From Dehalococcoidia bacterium (lineage in GTDB: Bacteria > Chloroflexota > Dehalococcoidia > Tepidiformales > Tepidiformaceae): a stretch of DNA of 64,000 bases. Below the pieces are notes generated by a model. The model was not told the origin of the DNA and did no database searches. It saw nothing but the letters and a program-made list of their open reading frames with translations. Numbering within the stretch: the first letter of the stretch is position 1; the number at the start of each line of letters is the position of its first letter. The position numbers and the translations under genes are program-made. Shown here one piece after another: positions 23,290 through 32,050 of this stretch. The stretch spans positions 248,001 through 312,000 of the forward strand of contig JAJDYW010000041.1 in assembly GCA_022824925.1 (NCBI GenBank). Reading direction: 5' to 3'.

Positions 23290-25841
23290 GGCCTGCCTCC
23301 GCCCGCCGGTCCACCCTGGCCGCGACCGTCGACGCCAGCACCGGGGAGCTGCAGCGCCTGCTGTTGCGTCGCGCTGAACGCGATGCCGGAGGTGTCCGCG
23401 CCGATGAGCAAGGCGGCGCCCGCCTCGATCCCACTCGTGATCTCGACGCTCACGCCATCGGAGACGCCAACCTCGACCGTGACCCGCGCGAAGGCGGCCG
23501 CATCCTCGGCGGTCGGGGCGGGAACGGTGACGAACCACGCCCCGTCGAGCTGGCGCACGGCCGTAACCGGCACGAGGACGGCCTCAGGGCGCTGCTCGGT
23601 GAGGACGGTGACGCTGGCGCTCATGCCGGGGGCCGGGACGGGGCGGGCGGGGCCGTCTCGGGCCCCCCCGGCCGCCGTGTCCCGGCCACCCCCGACGCCG
23701 CCTCGATCGAGGACGGCGCGCGCGATCTGCTGGAGCATCTCCGGGGGAACGTTGATGTCCTCCGGGAGCTCGACGCCCTCGGGCAGGCCCTCGCCGTCCG
23801 CGAGGGACTGGAGCACGTCATCGACGGACACGCCTTCCGGCAGCCGCACCTGTTCGAGCAGGGCCGCGGGGCCGGTGGCGGCGCCACCGAACCCTCCTCC
23901 GCCGGCGCCACGCGCCCCCGCCAGGTCCCCGAGCGCCCCTGCGATGCCGGCGCCGGCCAGAACGGCGAGCTGGTCCGCGGCGGCCACGAGATCGGTGCCC
24001 GCCAGCATGGTCGCCTGCACGTCGTAGGTGACGACACCCTGCGCCGAGACGGGGACGCGGCTGACAACCGTGAGCTGCACGGGGTAGCTCACGCCGTCGA
24101 CCGCATCGAAGGTGGCCAGCCCCACCTGCCCGACTTCGAGGTTCAGCAGGTCGGCCTCCGTCACCGTCAGCTCGAGGACGATTCGGTCGGAGGTGCTCAT
24201 CGAGACCGCGACCAGGTTCGCCGTGACGCGATCGCCGGGGCGGACGTTGACGGCCTCGACCACGCCGTCGAAGGGGGCGACGAGGGTGAGTGCGGTGAGG
24301 GCGGCCTGCGCTTCTTCGAGGGAGAGCTCGGCGAGGCGCACGTTCTCCTCCTGCTGGGCGATGGCGTTGGCGGTGGAGCCCGCCAGGAGTTCGTCGTAGC
24401 GGGCCTGGGCGGAGGCGAGCCCGGCCCGGGCGCTCTCGAGGGAGGCCTCCGCCTGGGAGATGTCGCCGGCGCCGACGGGCGCGCGCAAGTCGGCCAGGCG
24501 CGCCACGGCGGCCTCATGGCTCGCGCGGGCCGCCTCCACCGACTGCTCGGCCTGGAAGATGTCCTCCTCCGTCGCGGGCTCGGTCAGGTCGGCCAGGCGC
24601 GCCACGGCGGCGTCGTGGCCCGCGCGGGCGGCATCCACCGCGAGTTCGGCCTGCCGGATGTCTTCTTCCGGGGCAGGCGCGAGCAGGTTCGCGAGCTGTT
24701 CCTCGGCCGTCGCCAGGAATGTGACTGCGGTCTCGCGGGCCGAGTCATCGACGACGAAGGCCACGTTCGCATTGATGAGCGTGTTCGCGTAGCGCTCGTA
24801 CCACGAGCCGCGGCCCGCATCGAACGAGTCGCGCAGGTCGGCCAGGCGCGAGTCGGAGAGGGGCACGTCGAGGGTGCAGATTTCCTCGATGTCGTCGTAA
24901 TGGTCGTAGCGGTCACAGAAGTCCTCGAAGGCCTCATTGAGAGCGGCGCTCGAGTCGTGGGCGCGGTTGGCGGCGCTCGAGAGCTGGGCCCGCGCCTGGG
25001 TGACGGCCGACTCGCGGACGGCGACTTCAGCTTCCGCGGGGACCGCCGTGAGGGCGGCGAGGGCGTCCTCGGCGTTGACGAGCTGGGAGGCGGCGTTTGC
25101 GACGGCCTGCTCCGCGCTCGCGAGGTCGGCGGCGCTCCGTGGCTCCTGGAGCCCTGCCAGCGCTTCCTCCGCCGCCGACAGTTGGCCCAGCGCGCTCGCG
25201 ACGACCTGCTCGGCGCTCGCGAGGTCGGCGGCGCTGGGCGGCTCCCGGAGCCTTGCCAGCGCTTCCTCCGCCGCCGACATCTGGCCCAGCGCGCTCGCGA
25301 CAGCCTGCTCGGCCGATGCGACCTCGTCCGCCCCCGCCGGAGCGAGGAGGCGTTCGAGCGCGAGTTCGGCGCTCGCGACCTGCGACTCCGCCGACTCGAT
25401 GGACTGCAACGCCGAGGCGATGTCGGCGGCGCCGGCACTGGCGAGCAGGTCATCGAGGCGCAGGTGCGCGAGCCGCAGCTGCGACCTGGCTGTCTCGATG
25501 CGGCGTTGCGCCTCGGCGTCGTCGAGCATGGCGAGCCTCTCCCCGGCCTGCACCGCGTCGCCGCCCGCCACCGAGAGACTGGTGACCACGCCGGCGGACT
25601 CGAACGTGAGGTCGGCGCTGCGCTCCGCGGCCGCGGACCCCGACAGGTCGACCGTCGTCGTGAGGCTCCCGGTCGTGGCCTCGACCTGCTGTGGCTCGAC
25701 GACGACATCCTCCTCCTCCGAACCGACGAGCAGCACGACGGCCACAACGGCGGCGGCGACGACGACCGCTCCGGCGGGCAGTAACGAGCGCCAACGCCGG
25801 CGGCGTCCGCGAATCAGGGCATCGATGTCCACGTCGGTCAT
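23286..25841 (-). CDS. Membrane-fusion (HlyD/MacA-like) adaptor with expanded coiled-coil repeats
   Basis: This 851-residue protein is about twice the size of MacA. It has one N-terminal TM (about 20-42), a split lipoyl domain (ESAGVVTSLSVAGGDAVQAGE...; APFDGVVEAVNVRPGD), and a long coiled-coil hairpin between the halves. The hairpin is built from 33-residue units (ASAEQAVASALGQ-SAAEEALA type), three in the first arm and three in the second, visible as 99-bp repeats in the DNA. A Cys-containing insert (EDFCDRYDHYDDIEEICTL) sits at the hairpin tip. A Gly-rich region near 630-740 interrupts the beta-barrel. GAGGAAC precedes the ATG at 25841. It links the MacB-like pump to the outer layer or captures substrate. 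Confidence 0.92.
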   Translation of the reverse strand: MTDVDIDALIRGRRRRWRSLLPAGAVVVAAAVVAVVLLVGSEEEDVVVEPQQVEATTGSLTTTVDLSGSAAAERSADLTFESAGVVTSLSVAGGDAVQAGERLAMLDDAEAQRRIETARSQLRLAHLRLDDLLASAGAADIASALQSIESAESQVASAELALERLLAPAGADEVASAEQAVASALGQMSAAEEALARLREPPSAADLASAEQVVASALGQLSAAEEALAGLQEPRSAADLASAEQAVANAASQLVNAEDALAALTAVPAEAEVAVRESAVTQARAQLSSAANRAHDSSAALNEAFEDFCDRYDHYDDIEEICTLDVPLSDSRLADLRDSFDAGRGSWYERYANTLINANVAFVVDDSARETAVTFLATAEEQLANLLAPAPEEDIRQAELAVDAARAGHDAAVARLADLTEPATEEDIFQAEQSVEAARASHEAAVARLADLRAPVGAGDISQAEASLESARAGLASAQARYDELLAGSTANAIAQQEENVRLAELSLEEAQAALTALTLVAPFDGVVEAVNVRPGDRVTANLVAVSMSTSDRIVLELTVTEADLLNLEVGQVGLATFDAVDGVSYPVQLTVVSRVPVSAQGVVTYDVQATMLAGTDLVAAADQLAVLAGAGIAGALGDLAGARGAGGGGFGGAATGPAALLEQVRLPEGVSVDDVLQSLADGEGLPEGVELPEDINVPPEMLQQIARAVLDRGGVGGGRDTAAGGARDGPARPVPAPGMSASVTVLTEQRPEAVLVPVTAVRQLDGAWFVTVPAPTAEDAAAFARVTVEVGVSDGVSVEITSGIEAGAALLIGADTSGIAFSATQQQALQLPGAGVDGRGQGGPAGGGRP
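24400..24700. repeat. 99-bp tandem repeats inside adaptor gene, second coiled-coil arm
   Basis: The stretch containing GTCGGCCAGGCGCGCCACGG recurs at 24489 and 24588, exactly 99 bp apart, with a more diverged copy on each side. Each unit encodes 33 residues of coiled coil (xxEDIxQAExxVxAAR). Approximate boundaries are given. Confidence 0.75.
25082..25390. repeat. 99-bp tandem repeats inside adaptor gene, first coiled-coil arm
   Basis: The block GCGCTCGCGAGGTCGGCGG occurs at 25114 and 25213, and a diverged copy at about 25312. The period is 99 bp (33 codons). Near identity between the first two copies indicates recent duplication. Boundaries are approximate. Confidence 0.8.
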
Positions 25842-25947
25842 GCTCGTTCCTCGGTCACGGGTGAGCAGATGGTGCGGGACAGCCGATAAGCCCGCCATAA
25901 AGCCCGACTTCACCGATCGAAGGCTTGTGGGGCGGCAGGCAGGAGCT

Positions 25948-25960
25948 TTGACTTCGTCAA
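25948..25960. promoter_or_regulatory. Palindrome TTGAC-TTC-GTCAA in divergent promoter region
   Basis: A perfect 5-3-5 inverted repeat lies between the divergent adaptor gene (start 25841) and oxidoreductase gene (start 26036). It is a plausible operator for a dimeric regulator, though no regulator gene adjoins. Confidence 0.4.
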
Positions 25961-25965
25961 GTGAG

Positions 25966-25979
25966 GCCCACCAGACTTG
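25966..25979 (+). repeat. 14-bp repeat of tRNA-Val 3' end, copy 2 (candidate att site)
   Basis: GCCCACCAGACTTG is identical to 21068-21081, which spans the tRNA-Val 3' end. The two copies bracket the three-gene exporter operon and the DraG remnant (about 4.9 kb). Confidence 0.4.
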
Positions 25980-26035
25980 CGCCCCAAACGCACGACGCCA
26001 GCGCACAAGATGGATGGCGGGAGGGAGGCGCGCCT

Positions 26036-27403
26036 GTGAGCAGCGGACGGGTGGTCGTGGTCGGTGGGGGGTTCGCGGGGCTGAGCGCCGCCTATGCGCT
26101 GACGAAGCGGGGCATCGCCCCGCTCCTGCTGGAGGCGGGGGACCGGGCGGGCGGGCGCGGCAAGGGCGAGCAGGTGGACGGGTTCTCCCTGGACATGGGC
26201 GCGTTCGTCTTCACCTCCACCTACGACACGGCCTTCCGCCTGTGCGAGGAGCTGGGCCTGCCGCTGGTGCGGACGACGATGAAGTTCGGCCACCGCCGCA
26301 ATGGGCGGTGGGTCACGACGACGCCGGATCAGTCGGCGTTGAACTTCGTGCGGCAGCTGCCCGCGGCCAGGGCCATGGGGTTCCTGTCGCCTTCGGGGCT
26401 GCGGGCAGGCTTCCGGGTGATGCGGCAGATGTATCGCGAAGAGCCCTACCTGAGCTTTGCCAGCGACAGCCCTCTCGCCGAGATCGACGACGACGAGTCG
26501 TACGGCGAGTACGTGAGGCGCCTCGGCGTACCCGAGGCCCTGCGGGTAACGCTCCGGGGACCCCTGGACATGATCCTGGGCGACCCGGAACCGGCGGGGC
26601 AGGCGCTGATGCGAGCGTACATCGGGGAAACGATGCTCAGCGGTGGCAAGGTGCTCATGCCCGAGCGGGGCATCGGCTCGTTCAGCCGGGCGCTCGCCGA
26701 TGCCTGCTCCGATGTGACTCGCGTTTCGACGCCCGCCAGGCGGGTTGTCGTCGAGGGCGGGCGGGCGACGGGCGTCGTGGTGGACGGCGAGACCATCGAG
26801 GCGGACGCGGTCATCTGCGCCGTCCCCGGCACGAAGGTCCCGGACCTCATTCCGGACCTGCCGGACGAGACCCGGCGCGCGCTCGGCACGGTCGGCTACT
26901 CGACGGGGTGCCGCGTGGTGATCGGCCTCGACCACGCCCCGCTCCCTCCCGGCTGGCACGGCGCGCTCTATCCGGAGGACGACGACACCCCGCTCCTGCT
27001 GGACCGCTCGGCCTTCCTGCCTGCCTGCGCGCCTCCGGGCAAGAGCCTGCTCGACCTGCTCATCGGGCGGGAGCGCGCGAGAGAGCTCATCCCGCTCGAC
27101 GACGACGAGGTGAAGCGCGAGCTGCTGGGCGCCGCTCGCCGGAAGGCGCCTCCAGGGTCCGCGCTGCCAGGCGACGATGAGGGGCTGTTCTACCGCGTGT
27201 ACCGCTGGGAAGAGGCACTCTGCATGGGCACGCCGGGGATGCTCGCGGCCGTGGCGAACATCCCGGGGCAGCTTGTGGGGCGCATCGACAACCTGGCCCT
27301 GGCGGGCGACTACATGGGCATCCCGTCGGTCAACGGCGCCCTCTCCAGTGGCGAGCGAGCCGCGAACGAGGTCGCCGACGTGCTGGTGGCGCGCGCGGGC
27401 TAA
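26036..27403 (+). CDS. FAD-dependent oxidoreductase (phytoene desaturase / amine oxidase superfamily)
   Basis: The 455 residues begin with the dinucleotide-binding motif VVVVGGGFAGLSAAYAL and LLEAGDRAGGRG, the GR motif of the FAD amine-oxidase/CrtI superfamily. The C-terminal FAD-contact block reads DNLALAGDYMGIPSVNGALSSG, as in carotenoid desaturases and protoporphyrinogen oxidases. The usual reaction is flavin-dependent desaturation or oxidation of an isoprenoid or amine. No carotenoid genes are adjacent. The GTG start at 26036 follows GGGAGG; upstream residues in the longer frame are not family-like. Confidence 0.88.
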   Translation: MSSGRVVVVGGGFAGLSAAYALTKRGIAPLLLEAGDRAGGRGKGEQVDGFSLDMGAFVFTSTYDTAFRLCEELGLPLVRTTMKFGHRRNGRWVTTTPDQSALNFVRQLPAARAMGFLSPSGLRAGFRVMRQMYREEPYLSFASDSPLAEIDDDESYGEYVRRLGVPEALRVTLRGPLDMILGDPEPAGQALMRAYIGETMLSGGKVLMPERGIGSFSRALADACSDVTRVSTPARRVVVEGGRATGVVVDGETIEADAVICAVPGTKVPDLIPDLPDETRRALGTVGYSTGCRVVIGLDHAPLPPGWHGALYPEDDDTPLLLDRSAFLPACAPPGKSLLDLLIGRERARELIPLDDDEVKRELLGAARRKAPPGSALPGDDEGLFYRVYRWEEALCMGTPGMLAAVANIPGQLVGRIDNLALAGDYMGIPSVNGALSSGERAANEVADVLVARAG

Positions 27404-27453
27404 GGGGGGCGGCGCAGCCATCCCCCGTCAGCCCGCCGAGCACTCCAACGCCG

Positions 27454-27768
27454 CTACTGCTTCGCCGGCTCGCTGCCGCCGAGTAGCTCCAGGAGGGGCT
27501 TGATTTGCCCTTCGGGGCTGGCTCTCGCGGCCAGGGTGGCGAGGTCGCGAGCAGAGACGACGAGGGGATTTCGCTGGAAGCGCCCGTCGTGCGTGTAGGA
27601 GCAGAAGCGAAGGCTGAGCTCGCCGTCGTCCCACTCCAGGAGCTGAATCGTGGGCTGGTGCCAGCGGGACTGGCACGAGACCTCCTCAATGATCTGCCCC
27701 TGCCCGAAGTAGAACTTGAAGGGACGGGGGAGTGGTCGCTCGGCGTTGGAGTCAGGGTTCGATTCCAT
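27454..27768 (-). CDS. Hypothetical protein (104 aa)
   Basis: I do not recognise a family. The small acidic soluble protein has a central beta-rich part (RPFKFYFGQG, TIQLLEWDDGELSLRFCSYTHDGRFQRNP) and a C-terminal helix. One Cys lies in the VSCQSRW segment and another in RFCSY; no metal motif is seen. Two starts are close, ATG at 27768 and GTG at 27774. It sits between convergent oxidoreductase and co-directional rhodanese genes. Confidence 0.65.
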   Translation of the reverse strand: MESNPDSNAERPLPRPFKFYFGQGQIIEEVSCQSRWHQPTIQLLEWDDGELSLRFCSYTHDGRFQRNPLVVSARDLATLAARASPEGQIKPLLELLGGSEPAKQ

Positions 27769-27814
27769 GGGCACCAGCCTCGCATCAAGGAGTGTCGGCG
27801 TCTGCCGTCAGGCG

Positions 27815-28693
27815 TCAGTCGACCACGAGGGGGAGGGACGGATCGGCGGCGTACTCGGACATGGAGGCGTCGTAGACGGCGACGTTCTCGTAGCCGAGCA
27901 GGGAGAGGGCGAGGGCGTCGCTGGAGGCGGCGATGCCGCCGCCGCAGTAGGTGACGACGCGCCTCGTGCGGTCCGCGCCCGCGTCCTCGAAGAGGGGGGC
28001 GAGTTCCTCGGCGGGGCGGTAGCGGCCGGTCTCGGGGTCGGTGAGCTCCATGGCGGGGACGTTCGTGGCGCCGGGGATGTGCCCGGCGCGGCCGTAGGTC
28101 CCGCCGCCGTCGGCGCCCGAGTGCTGGTCGCGGCCGAGCGCGTTGATGAGGCAGGAGCCGCCGCCTTCGCCGGACTCAAGGAAGGCGCGGACCTCGGCCA
28201 GGTCCGCGAAACGAGCAGGGTCGGCGGTGGGGGTGAAGGTGGCGGGCGGGTAGGTGGCGGCGCCTGTGGAGACGGCGCGGCCCTCGCCGGTCCAGCGCGT
28301 CCAGCCCCCGTCCAGGACGGTTGCGCGCTCGCAGCCCATCGAGCGGAACATCCACCAGAGGCGGGCGGCCCACATGGAGCCGGAGCGGTCGTAGAGGACG
28401 AGCATCGTCGACTCGGAGATGCCGTGGCGTCCGGCGGCGGCGGCGAAGGCCTCGGCGGAGGGCATCATGAAGCGGAGGCGCTGGTCGTTGTCGGAGAAGT
28501 CGGCCTGGAGGTCGAGGAAGCCCGCACCGGGGATGTGCCCGGACTCGTACTCGGCGCGCCCGGACTCGACCTGGAAACCGCGTTCCCCGCGACGCAGGAA
28601 GACGGTCGCCTCGAAGACGCGGACATCGTTGTCGGCCAGGTGTTCCGCCAGCCAGTCGGTGGAGACGAGGAACTCGGGGTGGGCAAAGGGCAT
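27815..28693 (-). CDS. Two-domain rhodanese (thiosulfate/3-mercaptopyruvate sulfurtransferase)
   Basis: This 292-residue enzyme transfers sulfane sulfur. The N-terminal rhodanese domain (about 10-145) is inactive, as usual, with YDRSGSMWA at the loop. The C-terminal domain (about 160-290) has the active loop VVTYCGGGIAAS with the persulfide-forming Cys. GHIPGA (both domains) and DGGW are family marks. GGAG precedes the ATG at 28693. It lies downstream of the glycine cleavage operon, about 95 nt after gcvPB. The C-G-G-G-I-A loop resembles thiosulfate sulfurtransferases, but substrate choice is uncertain. Confidence 0.93.
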   Translation of the reverse strand: MPFAHPEFLVSTDWLAEHLADNDVRVFEATVFLRRGERGFQVESGRAEYESGHIPGAGFLDLQADFSDNDQRLRFMMPSAEAFAAAAGRHGISESTMLVLYDRSGSMWAARLWWMFRSMGCERATVLDGGWTRWTGEGRAVSTGAATYPPATFTPTADPARFADLAEVRAFLESGEGGGSCLINALGRDQHSGADGGGTYGRAGHIPGATNVPAMELTDPETGRYRPAEELAPLFEDAGADRTRRVVTYCGGGIAASSDALALSLLGYENVAVYDASMSEYAADPSLPLVVD

Positions 28694-28791
28694 GGTCAAC
28701 TCCAGCGGGTCCGGGGTCTGGGGCCCCGTGTTCGCCGTAGTATCCGCGCCCGGCGGGGCCTTCGCGACCCACGCGGACGGGAGGCGGGACG

Positions 28792-30282
28792 CTACTCGCC
28801 GTCCTCGTCGGGGGGGCGCCAGCGGAGGACGGGGCGGCGGGCGGCGGTGGCCTCGTCGAGGCGGCCGATGGGGGAGGTGAAGGGGGCGGCGTGGAGGGTT
28901 TCGGGATCGCTCGCGGCCTCTCCGGCGATGGCGATCATGGCGTCGGCGAAGGCCTCAATGGCCTCGGGAGGCTCCGTCTCCGTGGGCTCGATCATGAGCG
29001 CTTCCTCGACGATCAGGGGGAAGTAGACGGTGGGCGGGTGGAACCCGTGGTCGATGAGCCGCTTGGCGATGTCGTAAGTGCGCACGCCGTGCTCGCGGCG
29101 CTGGCGGGAGCCGGAGAAGACGACCTCGTGGAGGACGGGGCGGTCGTAGGGGAGGTCGTAGTGGCCGTGGAGGAGGGCGCGCAGGTAGTTGGCGTTGAGG
29201 ACGGCCTGGCCGGAGACGGCGCGCAGCCCCTCGAGGCCGAGGGCGCGGAGGTAGGCGTAGGCGCGCAGGAGGACGCCGACATTGCCGTGGAACTGCTGCA
29301 TCCGGCCGATGCTGCGCTCGGGGGCGGTGAAGCGGACGAGGCCGTCGGGGCACTCCTCCACGACGGGGGTGGGGAGGTAGGGGGCGAGCTCCTCGCTGCA
29401 GCAGACGGGCCCGGCGCCGGGTCCGCCGCCGCCGTGGGGGGTACTGAAGCTCTTGTGCAGGTTCAGGTGGACGACGTCGAAGCCGAGGTCACCGTAGCGG
29501 ACGCGGCCCATGATGGCGTTGAAGTTGGCGCCGTCGCCGTAGAGGAAGGCGCCGGCCTCGTGGATGAGGCGAGCGACCTCCTCGATGCCCTGCTCCCAGA
29601 GGCCGAGGGTGTTGGGGGCGGTGACCATGACGGCGGCGACGGACCCGTCGAGCTCGGCCTCGATGGTGGCGCGGTCGAGGGAACCGTCGGGGGCGGTGGG
29701 GATCTGGGTGACGGCGAAGCCGGCCATGGCGGCGGTGGCGGGGTTGGTGCCATGCGCGGAATCGGGGACGAGGATGCGGCGGCGGGTCTCCAGCTCGCCG
29801 CGGTCCTCGAGGGCGCGGGTAATCATGAGGACGCCTGCGAACTCGCCCTGGGCGCCGGCGGCGGGGGCGAGGCTGACGGCGGGGAAGCCGGTCGCCTCGG
29901 CGAGACCGCGGCGCAGATCGAGGAGGATCCGCAGGGTGCCCTGCGCGTCCTCGGGCGGAGCCTGGGGGTGGGCGCCCGCGAACCCCGGCAGCGAGGCCAC
30001 GAGGTCATCGACCTTGGGGTTGTACTTCATCGTGCAGGAGCCGAGCGGGTAGGTGCCCGAGTCGATGCCGTAGTTCCGCGCGGAGAGGGCGGTGTAGTAG
30101 CGCACGAGCTCGCCCTGGCTCAGCTCGGGGAGCCGCACCGAGTCGCGCAGGAGGGCGGCGTCGGGGAGGGGGGTCTCTTCGCCCGCCCAGGCGGGCACGT
30201 CGACGGCGCGGCGTCCCGGGGATCCCCGATCGAAGCTGAGGCGCGCGCCAAAGTCCTCGCCACCGGGCCGGAGGGCGGTCAT
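28792..30282 (-). CDS. gcvPB: Glycine dehydrogenase (decarboxylating) subunit 2
   Basis: This 496-residue PLP subunit of the split P protein decarboxylates glycine together with GcvPA and passes the aminomethyl group to lipoyl-GcvH. The PLP lysine lies in NLHKSFSTPHGGGGPG. An AHGTNPA motif and DGANFNAI are also typical. The ATG overlaps the gcvPA stop (ATGA), ensuring equal synthesis of both halves. Last gene of the gcv set, with the rhodanese downstream. Confidence 0.97.
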   Translation of the reverse strand: MTALRPGGEDFGARLSFDRGSPGRRAVDVPAWAGEETPLPDAALLRDSVRLPELSQGELVRYYTALSARNYGIDSGTYPLGSCTMKYNPKVDDLVASLPGFAGAHPQAPPEDAQGTLRILLDLRRGLAEATGFPAVSLAPAAGAQGEFAGVLMITRALEDRGELETRRRILVPDSAHGTNPATAAMAGFAVTQIPTAPDGSLDRATIEAELDGSVAAVMVTAPNTLGLWEQGIEEVARLIHEAGAFLYGDGANFNAIMGRVRYGDLGFDVVHLNLHKSFSTPHGGGGPGAGPVCCSEELAPYLPTPVVEECPDGLVRFTAPERSIGRMQQFHGNVGVLLRAYAYLRALGLEGLRAVSGQAVLNANYLRALLHGHYDLPYDRPVLHEVVFSGSRQRREHGVRTYDIAKRLIDHGFHPPTVYFPLIVEEALMIEPTETEPPEAIEAFADAMIAIAGEAASDPETLHAAPFTSPIGRLDEATAARRPVLRWRPPDEDGE

Positions 30283-31643
30283 GCCCCGCCTCCAATGCCG
30301 GCGAGGGCCTCCAGGAGGGCGTCGACGTGGGCATCGGGGGTGGCTTCGGTGACGGCGAAGAGGAGCGCTTCGCGGGCCTCCGGCTCGGAGCGTCCGGACA
30401 CATCGAGGCCGGGGCCGATACCACGGTCCACGAGCGCGGCGGCGAGGTCGGCAGCGGGAAGGGGGCCGCGCACCAGGAACTCCTGGAACCAGGGGCCGCG
30501 CTCGGGGACCTCGAAGCCGGGGAGGGCGGCGATGCGGCGGGCGGCGGCGTGGGCGCGCTGGTAGCAGAGCTCGGCGGACTCGCGCAGGCCCCTGGGGCCG
30601 AGCGCCTGGGCGGTGATGGTGAAGGAGAGGGCGATCAGCGCCTGCGCGGTCGAGACGTTGGAGGTGGCGCGCTCGCGGCGGATGAACTGCTCGCGCGCCT
30701 GCAGGGTAAGGACGTAGCCCGTGCGGGGGTCGCCGCCGCCGGAGGGCTCGTTGAGCTCCTTCGTGCGGCCGACGATGCGGCCGGGCATCTGGCGCATGAA
30801 GGGGGAGCGGGCGGCGAAGAGGCCGAGGGAGGGACCGCCGAAGGCGGGCGCGCCGGCGAGATCGCGGCCTTCGCCGGTGACGATGTCGGCGCCGGCATCA
30901 CCGGGGGAACGCAGGAGGCCGAGGGCGAAGGGATCCGCGACGGCCACGAGGAGGACCCCGGCGGCATGCACGGTCCCCGCGAGGGGTTCGAGGTCGACGA
31001 TCGTTCCGAGGAAGTCGGGCTGCTGGACCACGAGGCAGGCATGCTCCTCGGTGACGGCGCCGGCGGAGGCGACGACGTCGACGCGGAGGGCGGCGCCGCG
31101 GGCGTAGGTACGGACGACGTCAGCGGTACCGGCGTGGATCGGTTCGAGGAGGGCGACGGCGTGGCGCCTGGTGGCGCGGGCGGCAAGGAGGCAGGCCTCG
31201 GCCGTGGCGCTGGCGACGTCGTAGAGGCCGGTGTTGGAGACGTCCATGCCGGTCAGCTCGCAGACGACGGACTGGTACTCGAAGGCGGACTGGAGGGTGC
31301 CCTGGCTGATCTCGGGCTGGTAGGGGGTGTAGGCGGTGACGAACTCGGAGCGGCTCGTGAGGTGAGCGGCGACGGCGGGGATGGAGCGCCGGTAGGCGCC
31401 CGCACCGAGGAAGTCGGGGCGCAGGGGGGAGGTGTTGGCGGCGGCGCGCTCCTCTAGGAGCGCGATCAGCTCCGGCTCGGTGAGGGAGGGAGGGAGATCG
31501 ATGACGGGGTCGCGGTGCTCGGCGGGGAGGTCGGCGAAGAGGGCGTCGAGGTCGGGCACGCCGACGCGTTCGAGCATGCGTGCGCGGTCCGCCCCGGTGG
31601 CGGGGATGTAGGGGTGGGGCGACCCGGCGGGGGAGGATGCCAC
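30279..31643 (-). CDS. gcvPA: Glycine dehydrogenase (decarboxylating) subunit 1
   Basis: The 454 residues are the non-PLP-lysine half of the split glycine decarboxylase. Marks are SFLGAG-like DFLGAGAYRRSIPA, TPYQPEISQGTLQ, E-Y-Q-S-V-V-C-E-L-T-G-M, and GRTKELN. The GTG start at 31643 is 2 nt after the gcvH stop. The two-gene P protein is usual in Gram-positive and Chloroflexota lineages and unlike the single-chain proteobacterial form. Confidence 0.97.
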   Translation of the reverse strand: MASSPAGSPHPYIPATGADRARMLERVGVPDLDALFADLPAEHRDPVIDLPPSLTEPELIALLEERAAANTSPLRPDFLGAGAYRRSIPAVAAHLTSRSEFVTAYTPYQPEISQGTLQSAFEYQSVVCELTGMDVSNTGLYDVASATAEACLLAARATRRHAVALLEPIHAGTADVVRTYARGAALRVDVVASAGAVTEEHACLVVQQPDFLGTIVDLEPLAGTVHAAGVLLVAVADPFALGLLRSPGDAGADIVTGEGRDLAGAPAFGGPSLGLFAARSPFMRQMPGRIVGRTKELNEPSGGGDPRTGYVLTLQAREQFIRRERATSNVSTAQALIALSFTITAQALGPRGLRESAELCYQRAHAAARRIAALPGFEVPERGPWFQEFLVRGPLPAADLAAALVDRGIGPGLDVSGRSEPEAREALLFAVTEATPDAHVDALLEALAGIGGGA

Positions 31644-31645
31644 CG

Positions 31646-32050
31646 TCAGCTCTCCGGGAGCTGGGCCCGGTAGCCGGCGGCGTCGAGCAGGCCCTCGAGC
31701 TGGGCCTCGTCGGCGATGCGGATGCGGATCATCCAGCCATCGCCGTAGGGGGACTCGTTGACGAGCTCGGGGTGCTCCTCGAGGGCGCCGTTGGCGGCGA
31801 GAACCTCACCGCCGACGGGGGAGTAGAAGTCGGAGACGGTCTTGGCGGACTCGATCTCGCCGCAGCGCTCGCCGGCGGCGACCTCGTCCCCCTCGCCGGG
31901 GAGGTCGAGGTAGACCACATCGCCGACCTGGTCCTGGGCGAAGTCGGTGATGCCGATGACGGCCTCGCCGGGGCTCTCCGGTTCGCGGCGCAGCCACTCG
32001 TGCTCGGGGGTGTAGAGGAGGTCGTCGGGGGTCTCGTGGTCCATGCTCAT
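31646..32050 (-). CDS. gcvH: Glycine cleavage system H protein
   Basis: This 134-residue lipoyl carrier moves the aminomethyl group from P to T protein. Lys in ESAKTVSDFYSPVGGEV is the lipoylation site; LYTPEHEWLR, GITDFAQDQVGDVVYLDLP and SPYGDGWM are the usual landmarks. The ATG overlaps the gcvT stop (ATGA). Another methionine two codons in is a less likely start. Confidence 0.97.
   Translation of the reverse strand: MSMDHETPDDLLYTPEHEWLRREPESPGEAVIGITDFAQDQVGDVVYLDLPGEGDEVAAGERCGEIESAKTVSDFYSPVGGEVLAANGALEEHPELVNESPYGDGWMIRIRIADEAQLEGLLDAAGYRAQLPES

Noticed and set aside
24400..25390. Regular repeats that could look like a CRISPR array
   Set aside because: The 99-bp period equals 33 codons, units are contiguous without spacers and encode coiled coil.
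23364..25784. Plus-strand frame of 806 residues within the adaptor gene
   Set aside because: Gly/Arg/Asp repeats mirror the coiled-coil repeats of the real minus-strand gene.
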